From contig CM059584.1 of the NCBI GenBank assembly GCA_030407085.1, positions 131,105,501-131,169,500 on the forward strand: a DNA stretch of 64,000 nucleotides, read 5' to 3'. Of the stretch, positions 25,851 through 38,091 are shown one piece after another. Origin of the DNA: Trichopria drosophilae. Lineage: Eukaryota > Arthropoda > Insecta > Hymenoptera > Diapriidae. The notes below the pieces were generated by a model. It worked only from the letters and a program-made list of their open reading frames with translations. It was not told the origin of the DNA and did not search any database. The translations under genes and the position numbers were made by a program. The number at the start of each line of letters is the position of its first letter. The first letter of the stretch is position 1.

Positions 25851-26723
25851 TTAAGGGGCTATTCCAGTGGTTTCTTATGGTTTAGAAAATAATTTTTATT
25901 TCATGATGGAGACTTTTAATCCATACACATCTTTTCACACTTTGAAACTGACATATTTTAGTAGCAAAAAAAAATGTTGTATATATATATACATGTCATA
26001 CTTTCTCCGCTGCAGCTGCGTGAAGTCGGTCCGATCTTAAAACGGCATTCAAGATATCTCGGGTCTAAATTATCTAAAATAAAAAAATAAAAATTTTTCT
26101 TAAAATATAAGTTAGTAGCTATGTTGTGAACTAGAATAAACATTGTACGATGAAAAATTACGACATGGTTGACTTTTGAATTTCTAAGCGTGTTTTTTGC
26201 AACTTCGATTGTTTGTAAAATGGCTAAATATTAATAAAAAATTATGATTCTAGTTTAGATGATAGCCAGGCATGTGTAGAATATCGCCTTAAAATTTCAG
26301 CGCGATCGGATGAATAGTTTTTTTTAATCTTGAATTCCAGCTCAAAAAATACTATTTCGAGAAAAACGCGTTTAAAGTGTTAGGTCTGAAATACTGACTA
26401 AAAAGCGACTTACCTTAATCAGCAATGCCAGGACCGTAGAATCCAATGAAGATATTGAAATGCTTACTAAAGGAAAACAAAATAAAACAAAATAGCATGC
26501 ATGCCTAAACAAGACTGAGCCTGATAACAGGACAGAGCACGCGGCGAGTACGCAGCATAGCGTTTTTGAGCGGTCGATTGTTTATTCGGATTCTGAGTAA
26601 TTTTTGAAACAAAAATCATTTCTAGCCACTTTCATCGTATTTCTGAATGTATATTCTATACAAAAATGATGTTTTTGAAAAAACGATTTTTTTAATGAAA
26701 AAACCACTGGACTAGCCCCTTAA
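25851..26723. mobile_element. TTAA-flanked TIR element, 873 bp
   Basis: It begins TTAAGGGGCTATTCCAGTGG. The complement of its end reads TTAAGGGGCTAGTCCAGTGG, so both the TTAA flanks and a terminal repeat of about 19 bp with one mismatch are visible. The termini differ from the CCCG family (GGGGCT instead), so this is a separate TTAA-targeting family. The interior contains AAAATTTCAGCGCGATCGGA (about 26295-26314) and no ORF above 61 codons. Confidence 0.7.
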
Positions 26724-27169
26724 TTCTGAAGTTCAGTTTGAAAGTTCAGAAGTTCACATTAGTTGTGCAATTTACAAAAATAATAAAAGTAAGTTTTATT
26801 TTGTCCACCTATTCTGTGTTTCTCAACTTTATAAACGTGCTACGCACAGGAATTTTTATTTCCAAACTGATTTTGGATAGCTAATGTAATTGGGGACACC
26901 TTAATAATATAATTAATTTCAATTAAATGCATGAATTACTTTTTCATCTTAACCTCAAATTAGATCTTAATATGTAGTATATAAGAACTTGTAAACATTC
27001 AATCATCTGGACAATTCAAAAGCAATAATAAAGATATGCTTTTCAAACTCATAAAAACGAATATAGAACATTCTGTTATATTATAAACATTCAAAATAGT
27101 GGATGCAATATTGCGGAATTTTTTCACATTTCTTACCGTTAACGGTTTAAAATGTTCACTTGGAGTGGT
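26724..27169. other. AT-rich noncoding DNA, nothing recognised
   Basis: Nothing recognised apart from AT-rich sequence. Confidence 0.5.
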
Positions 27170-27350
27170 TTTTAGGTCTCAAATTACGAATATAACGTCA
27201 AAATTGAAAAATTCATTACGACGAATCCAATATGGCTGAATTTTGTTCATTTTAAATGGGGTGTTAGGGTCTACTTATAAGATTACGAATATGAAGTTAA
27301 AGTAAGAAAATTTGGAATAGCGGATCCATAACATGCCGGTCCAAATTTTT
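27170..27350 (+). repeat. two degenerate copies of the dispersed module
   Basis: AGGTCTCAAATTACGAATAT followed by GACGAATCCAATATGGCTGA, then GGGTCTACTTATAAGATTAC followed by GAATAGCGGATCCATAACAT and CGGTCCAAATTTTT. Order and spacing (about 95-125 bp) match the module seen elsewhere. Confidence 0.5.
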
Positions 27351-27437
27351 CGTGGTGAGAATCCGGCAACGTTGCATACAATAGCAAAAGACGATAGACG
27401 AAAAGAGTCCATTATTTCACATGAACCAAATTCGATA

Positions 27438-27749
27438 TACAGTAGAACCGCGCTGCATTGTCACAGTCGCTTTCGAGTCTTCCCCGCAAACCCCGCTGTA
27501 CTGTCGGCAATAAGGGAAACATCACTTCTACCTCTACGCCGTAATCACGTGACGTTCATGACCAATCACAGGCGCGCCCTGTGAATAGACAGCAGACAGA
27601 ATAAACAGCACTAGAGACACCCCTGAGGCGGCGAGCGGTGTGGTGGGGGTAAAGGAATTCCGAGAAGTGCTAATCCAGCGGGACTGAATCCCGACAATCC
27701 GGCGGGGTGTCAATCCAGCGCGGTGCCAATCCAGCGGGGTTCTACTGTA
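27438..27749. mobile_element. pogo/Tigger-like MITE, 308 bp
   Basis: TA flanks both ends. The left terminus is CAGTAGAACCGCGCTGCATT and the complement of the right terminus is CAGTAGAACCCCGCTGGATT. CAGTRGAACC ends with a TA target site are typical of the pogo/Tigger branch of Tc1-mariner. Inside the right end the word AATCCAGCG or a variant recurs at about 27672, 27687, 27696, 27712 and 27728, which may be subterminal binding sites. No transposase is present. Confidence 0.8.
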
Positions 27750-27949
27750 TTGGCATTACAGTACTTTTTATAAAAGCTCCATTCCCAAATTAAAATTTGA
27801 ATATGCAATATCAAACTTAGAATAGGAACTTTAATTAAATAAAAATAGATTACGGAAGATCTGCAATTCTGAATTATATCATATTTGATTCGTTTTCCAT
27901 TACCAATTAATAATAGATTCATCAGAGGCCCGAACTTTTTTTACCAGTA

Positions 27950-28140
27950 TTCTCTTAAAAATCGGATTTTTTTTCGCCAAGAAATATTTTGACCGCCACT
28001 TTGAATCCATTATATTTAATTTTCCAATTCTGACACCGAATTCACAGAACCCAAAAAAACCCGAGCGAACATTTTGGACCAAAAAACGTTAAACAATGTA
28101 AAAGATCCCGCCATATTACTACCGAAATTTTTAATTTGTT
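27950..28140 (-). repeat. inverted copies of the dispersed module
   Basis: TTTTGACCGCCACTTTGAAT followed by CCAATTCTGACACCGAATTC, and then GATCCCGCCATATTACTACC. Read on the complement these are the GGCGGATCCAATATGGCGG and GATTACGAATCTGAA parts of the module in decayed form. Confidence 0.45.
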
Positions 28141-28510
28141 CATTATTGCAGAATATTCATAATCAACTAAACCATTAATATGAATAAAATACCGATGTTA
28201 TTGATCGAAGTAAACTAATTTTTTAAACAAAATACCCTCATGTTTTCCAAGTATAAATATTAATTACATGCTTGTATCCGTAACATTTTCCCGTACAGAA
28301 TTGGCGAACAAAATCATGTAAAATCGTAATTGTGTACGAAAATTTGTCAGAAAACAGTACAAGATGATATTTGTTTTTTTTTTGCATCATTTTATAGAGA
28401 ATACCCAAAACATCTAGAAAATTTAGTATCGTAAAAACTGACAGGAATTTCATGAAAACTTGACTGCTTAAATACACGGTTGAATTTCATGTTATTCAAG
28501 CGGTAATGAG

Positions 28511-28536
28511 TTAAGGTTAAGGTTAAGGTTAAGGCT
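28511..28536 (+). repeat. short TTAAGG tandem repeat
   Basis: Four consecutive TTAAGG hexamers at about 28511-28534. The array is short and shows no sign of telomere function. Confidence 0.7.
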
Positions 28537-28588
28537 GTTCTATAGTAGTCTGTTGATTATAAATTAAACATTTCTGAATAAATTGTCA

Positions 28589-29715
28589 AAAATTAAGTAT
28601 AATTAATAGTGTTTCTCGGTATTAAGGGTCAATTTACAAATAATATAAAAATAAACAAATGAAATAATTTTTTGGTTTTCGATGGAAAACACGAAAATGG
28701 TAGAAAGATGAACTTCGCCGGATTTTGTATGATAATCGCGACAAAACCCTGACTTTGGAATATTCATATCTGTATTTAAATTGATTTACATATAAATGGG
28801 TTTTGTGTCCCTCTAGCGACTATCGTAGAAACAAGTGCCTATTGTAAATAATATACATTTCGTCCCACACTGAAAGCCCAGTGGCGCTATTTTCGTATGC
28901 GCTGTACCGGGCATAAAACGTACGAAGTCGGTACCACGTACCACAATAAAGTGACGTACGAGTTTCTATAGTAAAGTAAGTGTTCATATATTTACTGTTC
29001 AATATTAATAATTCCGATTTAACCAATAATTGTAATATTATGTATATTCGTGAAATGAGTACGGTACAATGTAAAAAATCTGTAATTTATAATGAGTTTG
29101 TAAAATTACCGTTATATGTTTGGTTCTTTCATTACTGATTTTTGACAGTGTAGAAAATTCGTGTTGAACCTAAAATTTCAAATTTTATTAGCGAGGTGTT
29201 ACGTACAGTAAAAAAATAAAAGTTAAATCCACTTTTTCAAAATTCATTAATTTTTTCCCCAAAATCTATTAGATTTACAGAAAAATTCATTGATAGCTTT
29301 TTTATTTGTTTTTTTTTTCGTATAGAACCAGCCTGCATTTTTTATATTGCCCTATGTCCCTTAATAAAAAAAATCGAAATTACATCTAGGACAGGGATTC
29401 CCGTGATTGCCCTACTGAAGAGTCTACACGGGATCCTGGGACGAAATGTATATTATTTACAATAGGCACTTGTTTCTACGATAGTCGCTAGAGGGACACA
29501 AAACCCATTTATATGTAAATCAATTTAAATACAGATATGAATATTCCAAAGTCAAGGTTTTGTCGCGATTATCATACAAAATCCGGCGAAGTTCATCTTT
29601 CTACCATTTTCGTGTTTTCCATCGAAAACCAAAAAAATTATTTCATTTGTTTATTTTTATATTATTTGTAAATTGACCCTTAATACCGAGAAACACTATT
29701 AATTATACTTAATTT
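28589..29715. mobile_element. young long-TIR element, 278-bp arms, about 99% identical
   Basis: The arm at 28589-28866 is the reverse complement of 29438-29715. By eye the arms differ at one substitution (CCCTGAC against CCTTGAC) and one T-run length. The middle (28867-29437) carries no recognised gene. The outer end is AAAATTAAGTATAATTAATA. No clear target duplication was seen at the exact arm ends. However, AAATTGTCAAAAATT occurs just outside the left arm (about 28581) and again about 60 bp beyond the right arm (about 29773). Arm length and identity suggest a recent insertion or recent gene conversion. Superfamily is not assignable from this copy. Confidence 0.8.
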
Positions 29716-30940
29716 TAAATTAGAACGGTCGAGAAGAAACCCTTTCGTTGCTAATTGCAACAACTATTTTGAAATTGTCAAAAATTCAAGCTTTCTAAGG
29801 ATAATTCTTAGTACTATGTACGGTTAATTAAAGAATAAAAAAAAACATTCATTGACAATTGACTGATAACTATTGGAAATAGATAATTTTTACTTATACT
29901 TAATAATTGTCGGTCAATTCTCAATTAATTTCTTTGGCATTCTGTAAATTGACGTATTTAGTATTTAGAATTACCCCTACATAGCCCGAATTTTGAGAAA
30001 CTAATTCAGATATTCTTAATTTACGATTTTTAGTATAAATTCCTACTTTTTCGGCAGACCACTTTAAACCCATGGGCGCCACTGACTATAGAGTGAAACT
30101 CATTACGTGGCAGGCAAGAATCTTACAAAGACAGACAAATTCTAAACAATTGGACATTTTGGAAGTTAAAAGAATGTTGTTCACGTTTTATAAGAGTTAT
30201 TGAGCAGTTGTGAGTTATGGGAAGTTAGGAAACAAAGCTATCTTCGTCATAATTAAGAAGTTTGAAGTTCGGTTATACGTGTCAACATTATCTACCAATG
30301 TAAATTCACTTAAGTAAACACGCATTTTGAGCGTCCTTCCATATAATGTGTTTTGATATCGTTCGCAAAGTTTCTCGACCAATTTAGTTTGTGCTACAGC
30401 TTCAGTTTTTCAAGCCAATAGCAAATAAATATGTCTCGAAATTAATGGTCAGGCAATGAAGTTTCGCACTTCGTGGAGGCACTTTTTTTTAGCAATATTC
30501 ATCAATTTTTTGAATATTTTATGATGCAACGCAACTGCAAAAGTGCAGTGCCGAAAAATTTAAACCGAAACAACTTCGATGATTCCAATGATGGTTTATA
30601 ACTTTTAAAAAAGTATATTGCTTTTTTGATTGGCGCTTGGTATTTCTCTATGTGTTTTGAGACGCTGAACTCGAATTTGTTTCAAAAATTGGGTTTCCCC
30701 GCTCGTTTTAGAGATAACCTTAAACATCAGTTTATATAGCTATAAAGGCTTCCAAAGTAATGAATATGGCTGTTCTCACGTTCAGACCACATTATTCTTA
30801 TGTATTTTAACCCTATGAACACGAATCTTCAATAAAAATGGCGGTTTGCCTGCTGGTTTTGTTATTTTTTAATTTTATTCAATTATTTATTTATTATTAA
30901 TATACTGGACAGATTTACAGCCTTTTACGTTACAGTAATA
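29716..30940. other. AT-rich noncoding DNA, nothing recognised
   Basis: No coding exon or paired element ends. An AAAAATGGCGGTTTGCC word near 30834 is a lone trace of the dispersed module. Confidence 0.5.
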
Positions 30941-32470
30941 TACAGGGTGTCCCCGATCTGGGTAACGATATTGCAAGAGGTGATTCTCAGTGATATTTCG
31001 AACAAAAAAGTCCTGTACCAAAATTGGATCTGAGGCTCAGAATTTGAGTGACGAGTTATTGAAGTTTAGAAAAAAAAATTCGATTTTTGGCAATAACTCG
31101 GCTTGCTTTGAAGTTATTTCAATGAGTAAGGGCTCATTTTGAAGCTTATTTTAAACCCTATAATTCACATAAGAACATTTGACTTGCGATTAGTCTTTCT
31201 GAAGTTATGACCTCAAAAATGGGAAAAAGGCAAATTTTTGCGATTTTCGCATCTATATATGGGCATTGTTCTAGAACTTTTAAACTTTATGTTGTCGCTC
31301 ATTATGATACCATAAAAATTTTAAATATAACTTTGTAACACTACAGATCAACAAATTTTTGTTCGATTTACATGTAATAAGTGTTTATTACTAATTACAA
31401 ATATGTAGAAAACAATGAGAGTAAATAAAAGTAGTGAATTTGCCTGTTTTTGGTGCGCGACACTCACTACATTTTTTCAGTTTTAACACTGAAACTTTTT
31501 GCACCTTTTTTTTTTATGGTCTGTGGTTTTTTGTGGAAGTATTTGGGGATGTAAACAAATGAAAAATCCTTAACTTAATGATGTGCCTCTCTGAGGAATA
31601 AAATTATATACCTTCAAACTTGCGAGATAACTTTTTTTATAGTTGACAATTTAGCAATCAACCTTAGATAATTTTTTTCACATTGGTTTTTAAGAAACCA
31701 CACAACAGGGGTACATTACCTATATGATAAGAAGTAATTTGAGCCTTTGCCCGAATGTGTGCCACCTATACATAAAAAATGCGACCACGTCAAACTTTAA
31801 ATTTCCAAGCGAAACTCACTTTGAAAAATCAAATTATTTAATGGCACATCTACAATTTAGCTTCTAAGTACTTTGGAATCATTGTGATCTTTTCTCCTAT
31901 GTTATTAAAGTATTTATAAATTTTGTGTTTTTTTAATACAACAAAAAACACAATTTTTGGCAATAATAAAATGATTATTCTTTACAAATCGTTTTAATTT
32001 TTTGGTATCCTTAATGTTAAATCATGTATTTGGATTTCAAATTTTAATGAAAACTGACTTTGGATTTGTAATCAGTGGCCTCAAAAATCCTAACATATCA
32101 AATTTTATAAAAATCAAAGAAATTTTGTAAAAATAGTCCGCCATATTTAATCCATTATTTTAAATTTGATCTATTATCTAGACGTTTAATTTTATATACT
32201 AGCTTCTAAAAATTAGGCCATAAGCAAAAGAACTAAATTTTTTATGTATATTAAACGTTACAAAACTAAAAACTAATTTTACGAGTAACGTAACATATGT
32301 TAAATTAAAAAGAAAAATACATTGTGTATAAATGAGTCACGCAAGGTTTTTCCTGTCATTTGATCAATTCTAAAGCCAATAAAATTAATTTCATGAATGT
32401 GCCTAAAAAAAATGCAATTTTCTTCAACCTCAAAGTTTAAAAGTTCTAGAACAATGCCCATATATATTCT
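30941..32470. mobile_element. composite repeat region with one CAGGGTGTCCC terminus
   Basis: CAGGGTGTCCCCGATCTGGG starts at about 30942. This is a widespread insect element terminus, but no opposite end was found, so it is truncated. Independently, ATGGGCATTGTTCTAGAACT (about 31259) reappears inverted near 32441-32462, giving paired ends of about 45 bp around 1.2 kb. An inverted copy of the dispersed module (GGATTTGTAATCAGTGGCCT, then GTCCGCCATATTTAATCC) lies at about 32053-32155. No ORF was recognised. Confidence 0.45.
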
Positions 32471-32484
32471 TAAACCGTTAGGCT

Positions 32485-33110
32485 ACTGAGCCTGGTCACT
32501 GCGAGTCTATACGATCCTATTGTGGCAACCTTAGCTAAGTTAAAGTTCTTCCAGTAGTTTCAGCTTTCCTATGTAAGCTACGATACAACTGAATGAATAG
32601 TTCTTGATTTCTTCAGGTATTAGAAAGTCCGTTCCAATAATCATATATCTTTCCTACAGGTTGCTATGCAAGATGTCAGTAAGTGTACAGGAGTTTCGTT
32701 CTCAACAAGACAAAATCTACAGGATACGGGTATTTGTTAGCCCCATCCTGAGTGAGTGTTTATTGAGTCGACAGTGTCCTGTTATTAGTCTTGTTATCGC
32801 TTTTGCAGTATATCTTTTGGAGTTGATAACTTCCATGGCCTTATTTTTGTTGTAGCCTTCTATCAGTGATCTTGCATGTCTTGGGGTTTCCAAGGTGCCC
32901 CAAGCTTTCTTTGCTTCACTAATTGTCGACTTTTTAAGTAGTTCTTTCGCTACTTAAGTGGTTATTCCCAAAGCAGGCTCAGGGCCAATGAACTTATTAC
33001 TGGTACCTGCCTTGGCGAGTTTGTCGGCTTCTTCATTTCCCTTATTTCCTGCATGCCCTTTTATCCATTTTAGGATAACTTTGTTGTTGTATTTCGCGTC
33101 TAACTCATTT
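32485..33110 (-). pseudogene. non-LTR retrotransposon remnant: RNase H and C-terminus
   Basis: On the minus strand, 33110-32850 translates to VILKWIKGHAGNKGNEEADK followed by LAKAGT. This is the C-terminal RNase H signature (W-x-x-G-H-x-G-x-x-G-N-E-x-A-D) of non-LTR elements that carry RNase H (I/LOA/R1-like group). An in-frame stop follows shortly. The next part reads KAWGTLETPR, then ITRLITGHCRLNKHSLRMGL, the family's conserved tail, then a stop where a Cys cluster is expected. Reverse transcriptase and endonuclease are absent. It is a dead, 5'-truncated copy. Confidence 0.8.
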
Positions 33111-36100
33111 CACTAAATAGATAATGAAATATCGCTCAAGAAAAAGTTTTAGAGTTTGAAAAGACGATGAATTTGCCCCCTCATTCATCAGGGTTTGCTA
33201 AAAATGGAGTCCGCGGGAACACTCTTAATGTCGTAGAATTGGCGAAAAACGCGTTTGGCACTGACGCCGCCCAGGCGTCGTTTTTTACCGTTTCGGTAAA
33301 ACCGTCAAGTCCTTCATATTTGACCGTTCGAGTCTATCCGTTTTGATCGTGGTCTTCAGTACAAAAAAGTTCAATACAATATAATCCCGGGTAGAAATTT
33401 ATTAGGGCTCTGATCAGAGCCTGAACAAATTTCTGCTCGGGATTCAGTACAATCCTTCATCATCACTTTGTCGGATAATTTTGCAAATATGACTATCACG
33501 AATACATTTGACGGATTTCATTATAGAACTTCGTATTTCATACGCCGATTTATTGAGTTTTCAGAAGCTTATCATTTTTATCATCTATAAGTAGCTATTA
33601 AGTAAATATAAATTTTAACGTAGATACATTTAAAAATAAATATAATTCGCGGTTTATACCTACAAATTGCATTAGACGTTGAAATGCCATAGTATCAAAA
33701 TTTCTAAAAGAAAAGTAAATATTCTATTAATTAAATTCTACAAATTCAAAGTCGTCGTATATGAGAATAGTGGATTTTATTTGAAGCACGTGTGGGGTCA
33801 AAACTTGTAAAAAATCCCGAAAAGAAGCAAGTTGGCATATTGAGATTTGGGAGAAAGTACCTTATAAAGTCTTGAAAAACATATCCAAATTTGGAGGAAA
33901 TCGAAAATGGCCTTTTTAAGAAATTCCATTTTGAAAAAGAAATTTTTTTTAGTTTTTGTTAATTATTTGGACGATTTTTGAAGAAATTCAAAATGTGGCA
34001 GAGGCAAGTTAAAGCTGATGAAATCCACATTTTAGATAAAATTCTTTCCGCCCGGATACTGTGGGACGGACTGGCGGCCATTTGAAATAAATGTGAATTT
34101 TGATTATTAAAATGCTGCATTTTCGACGTAAAGTTTGCCATACCGCTACAGAGCCTCATAAGCATTTTTGGGTCAAAATAAAAAACACGTGACCCATGAA
34201 ATTTGAGGTAGAACCCTATCCCAGAGTTACAAAAGAATCGAAGACATCTTCTGTTGTGCAATTTTGTGCGTAGCATCCTAATCCAGAATTAAAAGATAAC
34301 CATCAAGTCAGGATTTTTAGATATTTGAAGTTGTATGTACTCTAAAAATGCATTTTTTGCTATACTCTCGGTTATGTACGGAATGCAACAATTGTTCGTG
34401 GCTTTTTTTTTACTAGTTGTACCATTTAGTACTATACTATTAATCTACTACCTAATATTTTTCTGTCGCGAAGTTTGAGTCATTTTAAATTACGACATTT
34501 ATTCTAATCCCCTTATAAGATTCCTGACTTCACTTTTGTAAGAAAAAAATCTTAGATTGTCGACTAATAGCTCATTTTGAAGGGTGAGAGTAGTACTAAA
34601 TGATTCCAGAAGTAAAAAAGCCATAAACGGATTCGGATTTTACCCTCAAAACTACTTGGGCAATGATCAGCATCTTCTTTACAACATACAAGACCTGCCT
34701 TTTTGTAGACCTCTATTAATTTACTCTTTATGAATGATAAGATTGCACAAGAAAAACGGCTGAATGCTATTCGGAATGTAATATATTTACCTACTTAGTT
34801 AATATATCTATTAAAAAAATATGCTCACTAAACTTCAAAACAAAAATCGGAATCTTTTCAAAGTTATGATCATTACACAAAGAGCACGCGAATGTTAAGC
34901 TTACTTTTTAACCTTTTCTGCGGTTTACATAATGTTTACTATCCAAATCGGAATAACAAACACTTTATAGAATTTATATAATTTTGAAAGGAAGCTCGAA
35001 CGACGATTTAACTTGTATCTTAGCTTTTAGCTTTCTAGTTTATTTTCAGAATACTAAAAGAATTTTTTATTAGTAACTAAGTACTTAAACGAAACAAAAA
35101 TAACATATCATATTTTAAATGCACACTTTTTAGAAATTACGAGGACTTCTGATTTCATCAAAATTTAGCCCCAGTACCATAAAATCATAGAGTGCCATAG
35201 TGTAATTTTTAGAGACATTTTTATGGTATATAGTAGAGCATTATCGATAAGTTGATTTTAGAAACTCCTAAATGTCAACTTTATTTATTCCCTTTCATAA
35301 AATAGTACATAAACGGCTACAACATAATGCAGAGTTACGACGTTAGTCATTTTCCTCGCTTACAATACCATTTATTTCTCGCGTTTGAAAAAGTTATGCT
35401 CGATTCTCCTAAAATTTTATAATGTATCGTTGAAAATTTCAAACTTGACAGTTATAATTTATTTATGCTATGTTTGAAAATAAGGTTTCTGCAGACATAG
35501 ATTAAGATAAGAATTGCATCAACCTAGTAGGTGAGATATTAACTCGTCGCCTAAAATGAACGACATGTACACTTTTATACTAGCAAGAAAAGTAGTGAAT
35601 TGTTAATAAAGCCATCTCCAGTTTCAAATATAACGTTTGAAATCAGTTGAAAAAGTAATTTGATTTTCCTTTCTTTTCCTTTTGATAATTAAATACAATA
35701 GGCTATTTGTGGAATTTGTTAAATCGTCGATTTTTTAATTAAATTCAGGGTGTCCCACGTTACAGAGAGTGCATTAAAGGAACGCAGAATATCCTACAAA
35801 GTAGTTCGAAAAGCCCTTTTTTGCTTTTTAATAATCTTGAGTTTATTTCGAGTTATCGCGATTCGAAGTTGCCTAACTACGAAAAGCTATATTCGAACTC
35901 CGCAACAGCGAGGAGATCCACATTCAATTTCAAATCAGTTTTTAACAAAATTAACTGTGCAAATATTAACTAATACTGTATGAAAAAATGCCTTAATATA
36001 GACAGAAATGTAAATGAATTACCTAATAATTGTGGCTACTTCTAGTTTATGTCTAGTCTCTAGAATCGATAAATTAAAAGACATTGAAAAGAACAATTCA

Positions 36101-36769
36101 GGAGGTACAAAATTAATTAATTTTCGTATATTATTTGTATATTATTACACCGGTACAATTTCGAAGTGCTCGGGGATGCGATGGTCTTAAGTTAAAAACG
36201 AATTTTGCAAAATCCATGTTTATATTAAGAAATAATAGTATTAATGAGTGAGTGCTCGCAATAAGGAGGATAACAGTTAGAATATATGGCACATGCATCA
36301 ACTTCCACTATCAATAGTATCAGCATCCGCTATCAGCCACTAATATCCGTGATAACGGTGTCAGATGGTGATGAGTGAATTTGGAAGCCTTTGTTAAGCA
36401 GTGATGACTCCGGAATATATGATAGGGGCCTGGCATTTGATCAACACCCATCGTCATTCGACATGAGGATCATCATTCTGATCACCTTTGATATAATTAT
36501 TTTAAATAGTTGTGAGAATAGTCACGTATAAATTGTAGAAACTATTAAAACCCACTTATTTTATTACATTGCTTTTGTCATTGAAATACAGATCACAAAT
36601 CCTAAACCACGCTATAAATTAATTAAATCAAATGGGAAGTAAATGAGTCCTCTTACACTATGGAGGAAATTAGTTTTGCAATTGTAATGTAATATGTAAC
36701 GAAAGATTTAAGCAAGTATAATGCTACGACATCAGTGAACGTCTTTTACAATTTACTTTTATTGATATA
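33111..36769. other. AT-rich DNA with a small palindrome and one element fragment
   Basis: 33383-33444 is a 62-bp palindrome (AATCCCGGGTAGAAATTT... pairing with the complement of the right half; centre GGCTCTGATCAGAGCC). At 35748 CAGGGTGTCCCACGTTACAG is another truncated terminus of the type at 30942. 33800-34300 and 34300-35740 have open frames without motifs. No gene recognised. Confidence 0.5.
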
Positions 36770-37683
36770 TAGGGGAAGGCGGGGCGAATTTTGTCCGTGT
36801 ATCATATCTCTCTGAATTTCGTATTTAAGATGATGCAAAGTATCATTTGATATGTAATTTCATTGTCAATCTCAATATTTACATGCATGTTACTTACGGT
36901 ATATGTTTTACAGATGGTCCGCTATGGCTAAATTAACAAACTTAAAAAACATGGAGCGAAGCGGCGATATCGGGGTGAAGTGGCGAATACTTACGTTTAG
37001 AGGTCTCTGAGGCGACTACCATAAAATTAAGTGCAATTCATAATCTTTTAAGTTATTATTGTTTGTTTTAATAAAAATAAAATTTCCACGTTGGTGGAAT
37101 GAACCTCTTCGAATATATTAAAGTTTCCAACAACAGTAAAAAAAGAAATTGCATCTTCGGAAGCTTTGAATACTCGTATTATATTAGGATCACATATTTT
37201 AACTTCGTATTTAGTTACTTAATGCATTCATCAAAAGGGAATTCTAAATTAAAAAATAATCACGGAATAGAGACATTCGGGAAAAAATTTCGCCGCTTGA
37301 CCCCAAAGTGTCATTTGGACTTCCAGAACGATATCTCATTATAAACACACAAAAAAGGAACAATTCATGTTTTATAAATAAGTCCAAAAAATATACTTTT
37401 AGAATAAATATATAAATAGTGATTATTAAACTGACAAAATGAAAATATTGTGCAATCTGAGAACAAAGTAGAGGAAAATGACTTGAAATTTTTGTTTAAA
37501 AGTTACATGTCTCGCTCCCAAAGTTAGGTAAGAGAACAAAAAATGAAGTATCATGCCTCAAAATGTGAGAAATTGTGTAAACAGAAAAACCACATACGAT
37601 ATTTTACAATGAGTATGATCATAATGGAAATAATTGAGATTCGTCACTTCGCCCCGTTCACCGCTTCGCCCCGTCTTCCCCTA
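36770..37683. mobile_element. TA-flanked TIR element with GGGGCGAAG repeats, 910 bp
   Basis: The left end is TA then GGGGAAGGCGGGGCGAA. The complement of the right end is TA then GGGGAAGACGGGGCGAA. The TA flanks fit Tc1-mariner-type targeting. Further GAAGCGG and GGGGTGAAGTGGCGAA words occur internally (about 36956-36987), with complements GCCGCTTGACCCC (about 37291) and CACTTCGCCCCG / CCGCTTCGCCCCG near the right end. There is no transposase ORF. Confidence 0.75.
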
Positions 37684-38091
37684 CAAATAAAGGAGAAAGG
37701 AGAATAGGAAATTTGACTAAGCTAATGAGTACATGATGCCTGAAAAATCAATGTTTGAGAACCGCATCGCATTATCACTGCTATCCGCACTTTGTTATCG
37801 TATTAGCTAAATTGCATGAACTAGGTCGTCGATCCAGTGATCGGTAGTCCAGGTATCGCGCTGCGTTCGCATTCCTCCCTCGTGGCTTAACCTTATAGGT
37901 CATTCTAAGGTGGCGCACATGTGATACCTTGAGGAAAAATCTGATGGCGATTTTGAAGTTAGATATGTTTTACCTTTGAAAATTTGAAGGACATATCAAG
38001 GTCGAATCAATCGAGGTCATTTGTACAATTATTCATCAAATCGGTTTGATCTTGGTCTTAGTTTACTAAAAGGTCAATTTAAAGTTTGACT
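37684..38091. other. noncoding, nothing recognised
   Basis: Contains a few GGTCAATTT or AAGGTC words near 38000-38090 but no defined element or exon. Confidence 0.45.

Noticed and set aside
28820..29026. 68-codon minus-strand frame across an inverted-repeat arm
   Set aside because: It runs from unique sequence into the 278-bp arm, a structural repeat, with no domain.
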